From assembly GCA_016841045.1 (NCBI GenBank), contig JAENZX010000005.1, positions 62,001 to 126,000 on the forward strand: a stretch of 64,000 nucleotides of DNA. The letters are read 5' to 3'. Every line of letters begins with the position of its first letter. The stretch's first letter is position 1. The notes under the pieces were generated by a model. The model did not search any database, was not told the DNA's origin, and was given only the letters and a program-made list of their open reading frames with translations. Both the position numbers and the translations under genes were made by a program. Below, in pieces: positions 16,541 to 25,369 of this stretch. This DNA comes from Thermincola carboxydiphila (GTDB lineage Bacteria; Bacillota; Thermincolia; Thermincolales; UBA2595).

Positions 16541-16726
16541 GGGTAAAAGCGTCGCATAGCGTCGTCAAAAAGAGCATCGGAATCCTCGACGTCGGGGGAC
16601 CCCCCGTTTTGTCGGGACATGCTTGAGAAGAATGCTTTATCCCGGTAACAAAATGGGGGCTGAGCCAAGTACGCCTGTGGTTCCGGTGCCGTTTTTTCCT
16701 AGCTATGCTCGGTTTTGAACAGCCTC
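16541..16726. repeat. Palindromic repeat element, copy 2, with a nested palindromic insertion
   Basis: The copy shares GTCGTCAAAAA, GGAATCCTC and the right part GTACGCCTGTGGTTCC through CAGCCTCTTTCTCGGG with copy 1, but its left outer arm is degraded. At the apex, where copy 1 has a few bases, about 75 bp (16593-16667) are inserted. That insert is itself an inverted repeat: CCCCCGTTTTGTCGGGA against TCCCGGTAACAAAATGGGGG. This looks like one palindromic element inserted into another. Confidence 0.7.
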
Positions 16727-16759
16727 TTTCTCGGGCGAAGAGAACGTGATCGCATATTC

Positions 16760-17995
16760 TTATCTAATCTTCAACCGAATTATTGAAAACGAACGAACAA
16801 CATAGACTGCTATTCCGGTCAGGACCCAGCCAAGTATGGTGTATATACAGAGACGGGTGAAAAATATGAGGTTTGGCAGGAAGTAGTAACCAAGATGTGG
16901 GGTTAACCCAGTGGAGACCGGTTTTGCCAGCCAATTAATTACGGGACCAAAATTGAGGGCAAAAAAGCAAAAGATTCCCCCGAAGACTGATTGCAGGAAT
17001 CGACTTAAGGTAAACAAACCTAGTTTTAAGTCGGTATCATTAATCATTGCTGCAACCTGAGCCAGAACGGAAACGCCACTCCAGCCCAGAATGATGCTTG
17101 AAGCAATAATTTTCTGAGCCAATGGGGCCGCGGCTGCAGAGGCTGCTTTAGTGCCAAGGGTTATTTCGAAAAAACCGCTGCTGAGCGAATTTACAATTGA
17201 TTCTGTAAATCCCAGCGGAATCATAAAAAATCCCAGGGAATGTGTAATCAGGTTCATAATCCCTGTTAGAGCAGACACCCGGATGATAACAGAAAAAATT
17301 ATTACAAAACCTCCTATTACCATTAGTTTGTCCATAGAAGATGTTATTGCGTCTCCCAGCATTTTACCAAAGGGTCGTGGGTTTGATCTATACGATTTTT
17401 TCATTTCCAGAAAGGCCCGATTAAATAGATTACCGTTTTGAGGCGGACCCGGGACATATTCCGGGTCTTTTGTTTTATAAAATCTGAGAATAAAACCAAT
17501 TATCAAGTTAGCAGCGTAATGAGATAGGGCAATGATTACTCCCAGGCGCGGATTGCCGAACATGCCGACCCCGACGGCAACCAGCATAAACAGTGGACTG
17601 GCGTTATTGGAAAAACACATTATGCGTTCTGCTTCGTAACGTGTGCACAATCTGTCTTTTCTTAATCTAGCCGATAAAGATGCACTGATTGGAAACCCTG
17701 AAGTATACCCAACTGCCATTACAAAAGATGCTGCCCCAGGGAGATTAAAAAGTGGACGCATAACAGGTTCAAGGAGAACTCCCATAAACCTAACCACGCC
17801 GTAACCCATTAACAGCTCAGAGCTTATAAAAAAGGGCAGCAGGGCTGGGAAAACTATATTCCACCAAGCAGCAATTCCGGTCTTGGAAGCTTCAAAAACT
17901 TCGGATGGGAATATTACCATACTGATGATAAATGCTAGTGTAGCCAGGATAATAAACTGAATGGGTCTCACTTTGATTTTTTGAAACAAGTCCAT
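16760..17995 (-). CDS. ylbJ: Sporulation integral membrane protein YlbJ
   Basis: 411 aa membrane protein with roughly eight to ten hydrophobic helices and two nucleoside-recognition (Gate) type repeats. WWNIVFPALLPFFISSELLMG and GYTSGFPISASLSARLRKD are typical of YlbJ, which is needed for normal spore cortex formation in Bacillus. The ATG at 17995 follows GGAGG. It lies upstream of the repeat elements and downstream of tmcAL on the same strand; the ylbJ-ylbM association is conserved in Firmicutes. Transported substrate unknown. Confidence 0.92.
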   Translation of the reverse strand: MDLFQKIKVRPIQFIILATLAFIISMVIFPSEVFEASKTGIAAWWNIVFPALLPFFISSELLMGYGVVRFMGVLLEPVMRPLFNLPGAASFVMAVGYTSGFPISASLSARLRKDRLCTRYEAERIMCFSNNASPLFMLVAVGVGMFGNPRLGVIIALSHYAANLIIGFILRFYKTKDPEYVPGPPQNGNLFNRAFLEMKKSYRSNPRPFGKMLGDAITSSMDKLMVIGGFVIIFSVIIRVSALTGIMNLITHSLGFFMIPLGFTESIVNSLSSGFFEITLGTKAASAAAAPLAQKIIASSIILGWSGVSVLAQVAAMINDTDLKLGLFTLSRFLQSVFGGIFCFFALNFGPVINWLAKPVSTGLTPHLGYYFLPNLIFFTRLCIYTILGWVLTGIAVYVVRSFSIIRLKIR

Positions 17996-18087
17996 GTTTG
18001 TAATACCTCCTTATTTATAAGGCATTACATTATATAGGAACATGTCATTAGATAGAACGAGAATTACGTGAGGTAACGTCAAACAGA

Positions 18088-18112
18088 AGAGACTGCTTAT
18101 TCAGCAGTCTCT
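18088..18112 (-). terminator. Terminator overlapping the tmcAL stop codon
   Basis: AGAGACTGCT (18088-18097) pairs perfectly with AGCAGTCTCT (18103-18112) around a 5-nt loop containing part of the stop codon; TCTGTTTG follows on the minus strand. Confidence 0.75.
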
Positions 18113-19365
18113 CCATCTACGTATGGCATTATCTTGCAGTCCAGCCCCTGGTTTGTAATGGTGGTTCCAGGATAGAGCAGTGTATATATATCTGTAGCTT
18201 TAACATCAAAATTCAGCATTTCTGATATCGGGTCGTTGCTGCGGAGATAAGGAGATGTTAATGTAATCACTGGAATATCTGCCTCTTTCTTGATAATTCT
18301 TAGCAGTTCGCGGCCTCTTGAGGACATCCCTAATACCCGCAAGTATCTTGGACCTGTATTGTCAAAGGATTGTGCCCTGGAAGAGGTGAAACCCAGCAAT
18401 ATATATGCAAGAATTCTCTGAAGTCTTGTCCAGGTATAACGCTTTGTTTTTATCATATTCATAAGATCTTTGACCGAACCTGCTGTACGAGCCGAACTAA
18501 TAATGCGGTTCTCTAATCCTTCTGTTACATCACAAAGGGCAGCGATTTCTTCCGGTGGGGTAATCCGTAGAAGATAAAAGAGTATTTTTGCATAATTTTC
18601 GATAAATACCGGTCCCCTCCCGGAAGCAATTTCCTCCTTGATTATTGACAATGTTGTAGGAGGCACAACGTTTTCGGCACTTTCAGTAGTCTGTCCATCT
18701 GAAAGACGAAGCTCTTCCCTGATGGAAGTGGCGCTGGCTATAGAACTTCCCTGCCTTATGCTAGTATCATGGTAACCGGCGGCCTGCCTTTTTATTGTTG
18801 TAGGTATGATTTCGCTCTTGAGTGCTAAAAGGGACTTCATATATTCGATACCCAGAATGTTGTTTGGAGTAGCTAGAATATCCGGTGGACACGCCTTAGG
18901 AGAAGTTTGAGCGAAATAAGAAGAGACAGCTCTTTCCCTTGCCGCCGGGTATGATAAACCCTGGTCCAGGTAAGCATTCAATTGAACTTTAAATTCAGGG
19001 GGCTCATCATAAAGCAGCCTGGCGGCAGGCCATAGGTTATCAATACTGCCAGTCTCACTTCCGAAGCAAAGGTGTGTTGTTACTCCGGTAGAATTTAATA
19101 CCGAAATCGAGCCATAGGCAAAAGTGCTTGCACTTCGTACGGAGAAGGCTGTTGGGAGTTCTATGACCAGGTCCACTCCTCCGCGAACAGCCATTTTGGC
19201 CCTGGCCCATTTGTTAAATAAGGCAGGTTCGCCACGCTGTAGAAAATGACCGCTCATTACAGAGATGACGTAATCAGCGCTGCAGGTTTCCCGTGCTTTT
19301 TCAACATGATAAAGATGCCCGTTATGATACGGGTTGTGCTCAGTAATAACTCCAACAATATTCAT
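18097..19365 (-). CDS. tmcAL: tRNA(Met) cytidine acetate ligase TmcAL (YlbM)
   Basis: 422 aa. TmcAL activates acetate with ATP and forms N4-acetylcytidine at the wobble base of elongator tRNA-Met. The N-terminus MNIVGVITEHNPYHNGHLYH carries the HxGH nucleotidyltransferase motif (NPYHNGH), followed by VISVMSGHFLQRGEPA and GVDLVIELP. I chose the ATG at 19365, which follows GGAGGAAATC; an in-frame ATG 12 nt earlier overlaps that site. It is divergent from yceD-rpmF and is followed by ylbJ. Confidence 0.95.
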   Translation of the reverse strand: MNIVGVITEHNPYHNGHLYHVEKARETCSADYVISVMSGHFLQRGEPALFNKWARAKMAVRGGVDLVIELPTAFSVRSASTFAYGSISVLNSTGVTTHLCFGSETGSIDNLWPAARLLYDEPPEFKVQLNAYLDQGLSYPAARERAVSSYFAQTSPKACPPDILATPNNILGIEYMKSLLALKSEIIPTTIKRQAAGYHDTSIRQGSSIASATSIREELRLSDGQTTESAENVVPPTTLSIIKEEIASGRGPVFIENYAKILFYLLRITPPEEIAALCDVTEGLENRIISSARTAGSVKDLMNMIKTKRYTWTRLQRILAYILLGFTSSRAQSFDNTGPRYLRVLGMSSRGRELLRIIKKEADIPVITLTSPYLRSNDPISEMLNFDVKATDIYTLLYPGTTITNQGLDCKIMPYVDGETAE

Positions 19366-19522
19366 GATTTCCTCCAATTAATGAATAAATATCAGTAGTA
19401 TTTCCATTTATTTATGTAAAAACCTTCATTGGTTAATAATTTTTTCTGATTAAAGAGGCGAAACCGGGTAATAACTATATTAGTCAAAGCAGGAAAACAA
19501 GGGAACTAAGCCTACTTTTTCC

Positions 19523-19552
19523 TTGACAAAACAAAGGTTAAATGAGTATAAT
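19523..19552 (+). promoter_or_regulatory. Sigma-A promoter of yceD-rpmF
   Basis: A perfect TTGACA (19523-19528), an 18-bp spacer and a perfect TATAAT (19547-19552), 28 bp before the yceD start. Confidence 0.9.
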
Positions 19553-19580
19553 ACTTGTTGTGACAATATGAGGTGAGTCA

Positions 19581-20102
19581 ATGTTTATCGATGTCAGTGA
19601 GATAAGAAAAGCTCCCGGACAATCATTTCATTATGATTTTTCAGAAAATGTAGGTCCTGTTGAAATTGGTAATGAAGAACTACGTTTCGATAATGATGTC
19701 AACATTTCAGTTGATATAAAAAATACCGGGAAGGTACTTGTTTTTAATGGCAGCATTGAGGGAGACACTGTTCTCACCTGCAGCCGGTGTTTGGAAGCCT
19801 ATCCCTATCACCTTAACACCAACTTTGAAGAAAAGTTTGTCCATGCATCTGATATCCATGCCGCTCAGGAAGAAGGACAAAACACAGATGAGATGCAGGT
19901 TTTTGAGGGAAACAGGATAGAGCTTGATGACATTATCAGTGAAAGCATAATACTTACTATACCGATGAAACTTTTATGTTCTGAAGATTGTAAGGGGTTA
20001 TGCCCAGGCTGCGGTATTAATTTGAACACAAATGAATGCGACTGCCAAACCGATGAAATCGACCCGCGGTTGGGAGTCCTGAAAAAATTTTTTGAACGTT
20101 AG
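19581..20102 (+). CDS. yceD: YceD family protein (DUF177, rRNA accumulation protein)
   Basis: 173 aa, ATG with TGAGGTGAG upstream. YceD proteins are needed for normal 23S rRNA accumulation and are almost always encoded before rpmF, as here. CSRCLEAYPYHL (near residues 69-80) and the C-terminal zinc-like cluster CSEDCKGLCPGCGINLNT followed by CDC are characteristic, as is the ending DPRLGVLKKF. The rpmF gene follows 21 bp later under the same promoter. Confidence 0.93.
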   Translation: MFIDVSEIRKAPGQSFHYDFSENVGPVEIGNEELRFDNDVNISVDIKNTGKVLVFNGSIEGDTVLTCSRCLEAYPYHLNTNFEEKFVHASDIHAAQEEGQNTDEMQVFEGNRIELDDIISESIILTIPMKLLCSEDCKGLCPGCGINLNTNECDCQTDEIDPRLGVLKKFFER

Positions 20103-20123
20103 TACTTAAAGGAGGTGTAGAAA

Positions 20124-20309
20124 ATGGGTGTACCAAAGAGAAGACGGGGTAAGACAAGAAACGCTATGCGTAGAGCCCAGCAAAAAATAGAGGCGCCGGG
20201 TTTTATCTCATGTCCACAGTGCCACGAACCCAAAATGCCTCACAGGGTTTGTCCTGAGTGTGGGTATTATAAGGATAAGGAAGTTATTGCAGTATCTGCA
20301 GCAGAATAG
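20124..20309 (+). CDS. rpmF: 50S ribosomal protein L32
   Basis: 61 aa. MGVPKRRRGKTRNAMRRAQ is the diagnostic N-terminus. CPQCHEPKMPHRVCPECGYY gives two CxxC pairs, so this is the zinc-binding (C+) form. AAAGGAGGTG precedes the ATG. A terminator follows. The fapR/plsX-fab lipid genes that commonly follow rpmF are absent here. Confidence 0.98.
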   Translation: MGVPKRRRGKTRNAMRRAQQKIEAPGFISCPQCHEPKMPHRVCPECGYYKDKEVIAVSAAE

Positions 20310-20326
20310 TAGCAGCTGGTAAAATG

Positions 20327-20352
20327 AAAGCCCTGATTTTAGGGCTTTTTGT
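20327..20352 (+). terminator. Terminator of yceD-rpmF
   Basis: AAAGCCCT (20327-20334) pairs with AGGGCTTT (20341-20348), followed by TTGTTTTTG. Confidence 0.9.
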
Positions 20353-20461
20353 TTTTGTATAGGTTTGAAGGTTTTGCATGGGCGAAGAGTTAAATAATCA
20401 GCGCTATCCGCAGCCAATTTATAAAATGTACATGGCTTAAAAGATTAAGTTGAAGTTAACC

Positions 20462-20493
20462 TTGAGATAGTATTATCTTGATATAGTATTATT
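20462..20493. repeat. Two-unit 16-bp tandem repeat upstream of the dinG-like gene
   Basis: TTGAGATAGTATTATC (20462-20477) is followed by TTGATATAGTATTATT (20478-20493), 14 of 16 identical, and by a further TTGA. Apart from this and the rpmF terminator, the 316-bp gap 20310-20625 shows nothing I can name. Confidence 0.5.
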
Positions 20494-20625
20494 TTGAAGG
20501 AAACTGTCTGCGTTTATTGAATTATAAAAAAAGAATCAAGGGAATATAATCAGGGCAATTTCAACAGACATCATTAAAGGATAATTTTGCGAACTATTCA
20601 CTAACTAAACAGGAGCATACTACCC

Positions 20626-23553
20626 ATGAATAATCACTACATTTTTCTCGACATAGAGACCACCGGCTTTAACCCCGAGACTGATAGTATTATCGAGATC
20701 GGGGCTGTTTTGGCTTGTGATGGAGAGATTATTGAGCGCTATTCCAGTTTGATTAGATTTGAGGGCAAAATTCCCCTCAGGATAAAGAACCTAACTGGCA
20801 TTACCGAAGAAATGCTTGTAAATGCACCAGGTCTGGTTGAAGTAGGGGGGGAATTACTGGAATTTATTGGTGACTACCCGGTTGTAGGGCACAATATAAT
20901 GTTTGACATCAATTTTTTGAATTCCAAGTTAGGCCACAGGATGCAAAACCAGGTGATTGATACCCTTGACCTGGTACATTTCCTGATGCCGTGTGCAAAC
21001 AGCTATCGATTGGAGATGTTGGCTGATTTTCTGAAAATCAGTATTGGAAACTCCCATAGAGCACCTGATGATGCAGAAAAGACCTCTCGGCTGTTTTATA
21101 GTCTTCGGGAGGTTCTCTCAGAACTAAATCCTGAAGTTCTATCCCAGATGTATCGCTTAAGTGAAAGCACGGATTCCGTACTGGCAGGCTTTATAAAGAA
21201 ATTTATCATGGAACGTCTGAGGGAATTTCCTGCAGTCTCTGCTAAATTACCCTACGCTTTTTTAAATTCTCCTCGTGATGATTCAAGTGGATTGTTTGCA
21301 TCTCGGGACCAGGAATTAGTTCAGCAGATTGATATTTCACAATTGGCCTCGGTTTTAGAGCCTGAGGGAGCTTTGGCAGAGCGTAACCCGCAATACAAAT
21401 TTCGTACCGGTCAGGTTCAGATGCTCAATACTGTTATCAGAGGCTTCTCTAAGAACCAGCATATGATTATTGAAGCAGGCACAGGAACAGGCAAGTCGTT
21501 GGCATACCTGATACCAGCGGTGGGATGGGCAGTAAACAAGGAGACGAAAGTGGTAATTGCTACTCATACTATAAATCTTCAGGAACAGCTATGGAGCAAA
21601 GAGATACCTGAATTAATGGCTGCCGGCGTTTTCCGGTTCAATGCGGCTTTGGTAAAGGGCCGCAACAACTATCTGTGTATTAGGCGTTGGGAGAGTAAGC
21701 TAAAAGATTTTCAGACAGCTGGGCATAATGAAATGGTCTTTCACTTGAAACTATTGGTCTGGTTGACAGAAACTATTACAGGGGATAGGTCGGAACTTAA
21801 TATGAGCCCTTCTTTGAGTGAGTTTTGGAACGAGGTATGTTCTGATATCGATACTTGTCTTGGCCCTTCTTGCAGGTGGTTTCAGGGAAACTGTTTTATT
21901 GTGAGGGCAAGGAGACAGGCGGAAAGGGCGGATATATTGGTTGTAAACCACTCGTTACTATTAGCTGATTTAAAAACTCAGAACAGGATACTTCCTACAT
22001 ATGACTACTTAGTTATAGATGAGGCACACCATCTTGAAGAAAGCGCCACAGAACAACTTGGCTGGACGATAGGTATCAATTCCCTGCGCTTGTCACTTAT
22101 ATCACTGAATAGGGGATTTGGCTCTGGCTCCGGTCCGGGGCTTTTTAATGTACTAAAAAAATCTTTTTCCAACGCAGGTGAGCTGTTTGAAGAACAGGAC
22201 AGTATCAGGCTTAACCAGTTGACCGATGATGCCTTTGATAAGGTAAAGCATATTATCCAGGCAATTGACGAACTATTTGATTTTCTCAAAGCATGGACAT
22301 TGGCTGAGTTAAAGGATAATATGGAGGAACGTTTTGCGACAGCCCGAGTGAGAGAAAATCACCGAAGGTCTGATGACTGGGTAGTGTTTGGTTCAATAGT
22401 AGGGAATATCATTTCAAGAACTACAGCGCTAGGGAATCTGTTGAAAAAGATAAGCTCCTTTTTAGATCAAATTCCCCGTGAACAATCAGGAAGTGTTCAG
22501 GTTGCCGTTAAGGATATCGAGTTTTTGGCAAGTTTTTTGAATGAAACTAATTGTAATTTAAAGTCATTTGTTGAGGGCTCAGGGGAGAGTGTTTATTGGA
22601 TAGAATTAAGCAAAGGGCTTAGAGAAGAGATATGGATGAAAAGTGCACCTGTCTCTGTAAGCCAGCTTCTTTATGACGGACTTTTTGGAACAAAAAAAAG
22701 CGTTCTTTTAACTTCAGCCACCTTAAACGTAGATGGAACATTTGAACATTTTATGGAGAGGACCGGACTTTCATTAGCGCCTGATACAGACATTATCACC
22801 AGTTGTATTAGTTCGCCATTTTTATATGAAAGACAATCGCTTCTGTGTGTAATAAAGGATTTACCTGATCCATCAGTATCCAGCGATATCTTTGCAGAAG
22901 AGATGGTGCCGGTGATTGCAGATCTGGCGAAAATATTCGAAGGGAAGATGCTGGTACTGTTTAACTCACATCGAATGCTCAGAGAAGTTTATTTTCGTTT
23001 ACAGTCAATTTTGGAACCTGAGGGAATAACACTACTAGGACATAAAATAGACGGATCAAGAACCAGAATAATCAATGAGTTCAGGCAAAACAACAAAACT
23101 GTTCTGCTCGGCGCAAGCAGCTTTTGGGAAGGAATAGATCTGCCCGGCGAAGTTCTTAAATGTGTTGTTGTTGTGAGGCTTCCATTCTCGCCGCCAAACA
23201 CGCCTGTTATTGAGGCAAGGATGGAGCAGCTGGTTAAAGATAATAAAGATGCCTTTTATAACTATGCGGTTCCCGAAGCAGTAATAAGACTAAAGCAGGG
23301 GTTCGGCAGGCTGATAAGAACCGAAAGCGACGAGGGGGTTGTTGTAGTTCTTGATAATAGAATGGTTGGCAGGCGGTATGGCAGGAAATTTTTGAATTCA
23401 CTTCCTTTGAAGACTCATATAAAAGGAGATTATATAACAGTGCTGCAGAAGATATCTGACTGGGTAAAAGGGGAGAGAACGGAATTTCAGGGATATAATA
23501 TTATAGACAATATCGATGACATCAATAAATTTATCCGCAGCCGTAAAAAGTGA
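20626..23553 (+). CDS. dinG: DinG family ATP-dependent helicase/exonuclease
   Basis: 975 aa. Residues 1-165 are a DnaQ-like 3'-5' exonuclease domain (FLDIETTGFNPETDSIIEIG; NIMFDINFL; SHRAPDDAE). The rest is an XPD/DinG-type superfamily 2 helicase: EAGTGTGKSLAYLIPA (Walker A), VNHSLLLADL, VIDEAHHLEE (DEAH) and late motifs LGASSFWEGIDLPGE and KQGFGRLIRTESDEG. Cysteines in NYLC, DTCLGPSC and GNC could hold a 4Fe-4S cluster, as in E. coli DinG. B. subtilis DinG has the same exonuclease fusion. The ATG has CAGGAG 11 nt upstream. Likely role: unwinding and processing damaged or looped DNA. Confidence 0.93.
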   Translation: MNNHYIFLDIETTGFNPETDSIIEIGAVLACDGEIIERYSSLIRFEGKIPLRIKNLTGITEEMLVNAPGLVEVGGELLEFIGDYPVVGHNIMFDINFLNSKLGHRMQNQVIDTLDLVHFLMPCANSYRLEMLADFLKISIGNSHRAPDDAEKTSRLFYSLREVLSELNPEVLSQMYRLSESTDSVLAGFIKKFIMERLREFPAVSAKLPYAFLNSPRDDSSGLFASRDQELVQQIDISQLASVLEPEGALAERNPQYKFRTGQVQMLNTVIRGFSKNQHMIIEAGTGTGKSLAYLIPAVGWAVNKETKVVIATHTINLQEQLWSKEIPELMAAGVFRFNAALVKGRNNYLCIRRWESKLKDFQTAGHNEMVFHLKLLVWLTETITGDRSELNMSPSLSEFWNEVCSDIDTCLGPSCRWFQGNCFIVRARRQAERADILVVNHSLLLADLKTQNRILPTYDYLVIDEAHHLEESATEQLGWTIGINSLRLSLISLNRGFGSGSGPGLFNVLKKSFSNAGELFEEQDSIRLNQLTDDAFDKVKHIIQAIDELFDFLKAWTLAELKDNMEERFATARVRENHRRSDDWVVFGSIVGNIISRTTALGNLLKKISSFLDQIPREQSGSVQVAVKDIEFLASFLNETNCNLKSFVEGSGESVYWIELSKGLREEIWMKSAPVSVSQLLYDGLFGTKKSVLLTSATLNVDGTFEHFMERTGLSLAPDTDIITSCISSPFLYERQSLLCVIKDLPDPSVSSDIFAEEMVPVIADLAKIFEGKMLVLFNSHRMLREVYFRLQSILEPEGITLLGHKIDGSRTRIINEFRQNNKTVLLGASSFWEGIDLPGEVLKCVVVVRLPFSPPNTPVIEARMEQLVKDNKDAFYNYAVPEAVIRLKQGFGRLIRTESDEGVVVVLDNRMVGRRYGRKFLNSLPLKTHIKGDYITVLQKISDWVKGERTEFQGYNIIDNIDDINKFIRSRKK

Positions 23554-23560
23554 AAATATC

Positions 23561-23583
23561 GGGGGTTGGCATCCCCCTTTTAA
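23561..23583 (+). terminator. Short terminator after dinG
   Basis: GGGGG (23561-23565) pairs with CCCCC (23573-23577), loop of seven, followed by TTTTAATT. Confidence 0.65.
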
Positions 23584-23640
23584 TTCTATGCAAAAAGTGG
23601 TAGAATGTAATAAGTTAGAATAGTGGAGGTCAAAATTTAT

Positions 23641-24282
23641 ATGAGATCGCGTTTTATTATTGCAGGTGATGCTTTACCGTATCTTGCTGTTCTTGGTATA
23701 CTGACTATGGCAGCAGCTTATTACTTACCATGGCTGGCTTTGGTTCCGGGAATTCTTTTTCTATTTACAGCATTCTTTTTTAGGAATCCTCCCCGAAAGA
23801 TACCTGGAGGTGACCAACTGCTTGTATCACCTGCCGACGGAGTGATAATGGATATTAGTGAAATTAATGAGGACAGGTTCTTAAAGAGCAAAGCTGTTAA
23901 AATAAGCATTTTTCTATCTGTATTTAATGTTCACCTGAACAGGTGTCCGATAGACGGTGAGATCAAATATCGAAGCTACCGCCCAGGCAAAATGATACCT
24001 GCTTTTAAAAGCCATGCTTCAGATATTAATGAGAAAAATTTTGTGGGTATTGAAAATGGAAATCTTCGGATTATGGTGACCCAAATAACTGGATTTATTG
24101 CACGCCGCATTGTTTGCTGGGTAAATCTCGGAGACAAAGTATCACGCGGTGATATTTTCGGACTCATTAAATTTGGTTCATGTACCGAAATAATTGTTCC
24201 AACTGATATAGAAATAATGGTGACCAAGGGGGAAAAGGTAGTTGGAGGAGAAACAATCATCGGCAGGCTTAAGAGGGGCTAA
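23641..24282 (+). CDS. psd: Phosphatidylserine decarboxylase, short form
   Basis: 213 aa. This short form makes phosphatidylethanolamine from phosphatidylserine using a pyruvoyl group produced by self-cleavage. Two membrane-spanning segments occupy about residues 8-50, then FRNPPRKIP and SPADGVIMDIS, SVFNVHLNRCPIDG and the C-terminal KFGSCTEIIVP, whose Ser after Gly is the expected cleavage and pyruvoyl site. The ATG at 23641 follows GGAGG by 12 nt. The pssA reading frame overlaps its end by 41 nt, so substrate-making and substrate-consuming enzymes are translationally linked. Confidence 0.93.
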   Translation: MRSRFIIAGDALPYLAVLGILTMAAAYYLPWLALVPGILFLFTAFFFRNPPRKIPGGDQLLVSPADGVIMDISEINEDRFLKSKAVKISIFLSVFNVHLNRCPIDGEIKYRSYRPGKMIPAFKSHASDINEKNFVGIENGNLRIMVTQITGFIARRIVCWVNLGDKVSRGDIFGLIKFGSCTEIIVPTDIEIMVTKGEKVVGGETIIGRLKRG

Positions 24283-24781
24283 GTTAATACCAAACATATT
24301 TACCCTGGCGAATCTTTTATTGGGTATTATTTCACTTATATTTACCATGGATGGTGACTTTATAATAGCTGCTGCATCAATTCTTTTCGCAATGATATTG
24401 GATGCTATGGATGGGAGACTTGCCAGAAGGCTAGATGCTACATCACCTTTTGGTAAAGAACTGGATTCTTTGGCAGACCTGGTATCTTTTGGGGTTGCTC
24501 CCGCAATTCTTGTCTATGCTCTTAAAATTAAAACATTGGGTGTTATAGGACTTGTAATCTGTATTTTGTTTGCTTTATGCGGAGCTGTCCGGTTGGCTAG
24601 GTTTAATGTATTAAATATCTCAACTTACTTTATCGGGGTTCCTATAACTGCAGCTGGAAGTCTTGTGGCACTTATGGTGCTGGTTGGAATACGGCTTCCT
24701 ATACCCATAATGGTTTACCCGGTTGTTATGATAATACTTGCATATCTTATGGTGAGTAATATTAAGATTCCAAAACATTAG
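24242..24781 (+). CDS. pssA: CDP-diacylglycerol-serine O-phosphatidyltransferase
   Basis: 179 aa membrane enzyme that makes phosphatidylserine from CDP-diacylglycerol and serine. The CDP-alcohol phosphotransferase motif DAMDGRLARRLDATSPFGKE continuing LDSLAD (DGx2ARx8Gx3Dx3D) is intact. LIPNIFTLANLLLGIISL is the first helix. The only standard start is TTG at 24242, inside psd; initiation further in, near the psd stop, would need a rarer codon. It forms a two-gene phosphatidylethanolamine operon with psd. Confidence 0.93.
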   Translation: MEEKQSSAGLRGAKLIPNIFTLANLLLGIISLIFTMDGDFIIAAASILFAMILDAMDGRLARRLDATSPFGKELDSLADLVSFGVAPAILVYALKIKTLGVIGLVICILFALCGAVRLARFNVLNISTYFIGVPITAAGSLVALMVLVGIRLPIPIMVYPVVMIILAYLMVSNIKIPKH

Positions 24782-24826
24782 TAAAAACTAATTGTTTGTT
24801 TTGGACAGTCACCTTTTGCGCCTTTT

Positions 24827-24860
24827 TTAATAAAATGAAAACAGAGTTAATAAAATGAAA
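24827..24860. repeat. 20-bp duplication upstream of spoVM
   Basis: TTAATAAAATGAAA occurs at 24827-24840 and 24847-24860, giving a 20-bp period directly before the spoVM ribosome binding site. Origin and role are unknown; it may contain promoter elements. Confidence 0.4.
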
Positions 24861-24871
24861 GGGTGAGGGTG

Positions 24872-24940
24872 ATGAAAGTCTATTATATCAAACTGCCTCA
24901 GGTTCTCAGAAAAATGTTGATTAAGATATTTAACAAGTAA
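24872..24940 (+). CDS. spoVM: Stage V sporulation protein M (22 aa)
   Basis: The 22-codon frame starts MKVYYIKLPQVLRKML and ends IFNK. B. subtilis SpoVM is 26 aa and begins MKFYTIKLPKFLG; the MK-Y-IKLP--L pattern and the amphipathic, Lys-rich helix match. SpoVM lies flat on the outer forespore membrane, recognises its convex curvature and anchors the SpoIVA coat basement layer. GGGTGAGGGTG directly precedes the ATG and a strong terminator follows 36 bp after the stop, both as expected for a real gene. It sits between pssA and the hdr locus. Confidence 0.9.
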   Translation: MKVYYIKLPQVLRKMLIKIFNK

Positions 24941-24975
24941 ATTTGCTAGTTTATCATGTGTTCTTATTTTTGAAA

Positions 24976-24999
24976 AGAGGAGTTGCTGCTCCTCTTTTT
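24976..24999 (+). terminator. Terminator of spoVM
   Basis: AGAGGAG (24976-24982) pairs with CTCCTCT (24989-24995), loop TTGCTG, followed by TTTTG. Confidence 0.9.
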
Positions 25000-25369
25000 G
25001 CTTTGTATAATTTAATTGTACCTGAATACACACTCATCAAGTGATTCAATGGGTCATAGTAAAAAATTACATGTCCCAATATCATTGATTGTATGTTAAA
25101 ATAGCCTTGCTTGCTGTACCTTTCCTTTAAATCTTAATATCCTATCTTTCCTCAATTTTAGCTAATTTTCGCAAAATTTTTATTTTTGAAAAAGGAATTA
25201 TTGGCTTTGTATAGAATAAAATTGTATTGGACATACTTTGCCTTTTTGCATTAATTTTGATGTTCAGTTTTTCACAATTATTTAAAATTTAAAGCTATAT
25301 TTTTGTAGGGAGGTGTTTCGTCAGCTCTCAAAAATGTTTATTTAGATCTTAGTAAAGAGGGGTTATTGA
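25000..25369 (+). other. 370-bp leader region of the hdr-flx operon
   Basis: No gene is visible in this AT-rich stretch. A GGGAGGTG block at about 25309-25316 looks like a ribosome binding site but is followed by GTTTCG and no supported frame. A single TTCACAA half-site at about 25272-25278 resembles half of a Rex operator. I cannot place a clear promoter; the long leader suggests regulation. Confidence 0.3.

Noticed and set aside
25265-25290. Rex operator before hdrC
   Set aside because: Only a TTCACAA half-site is present; the other arm is missing.
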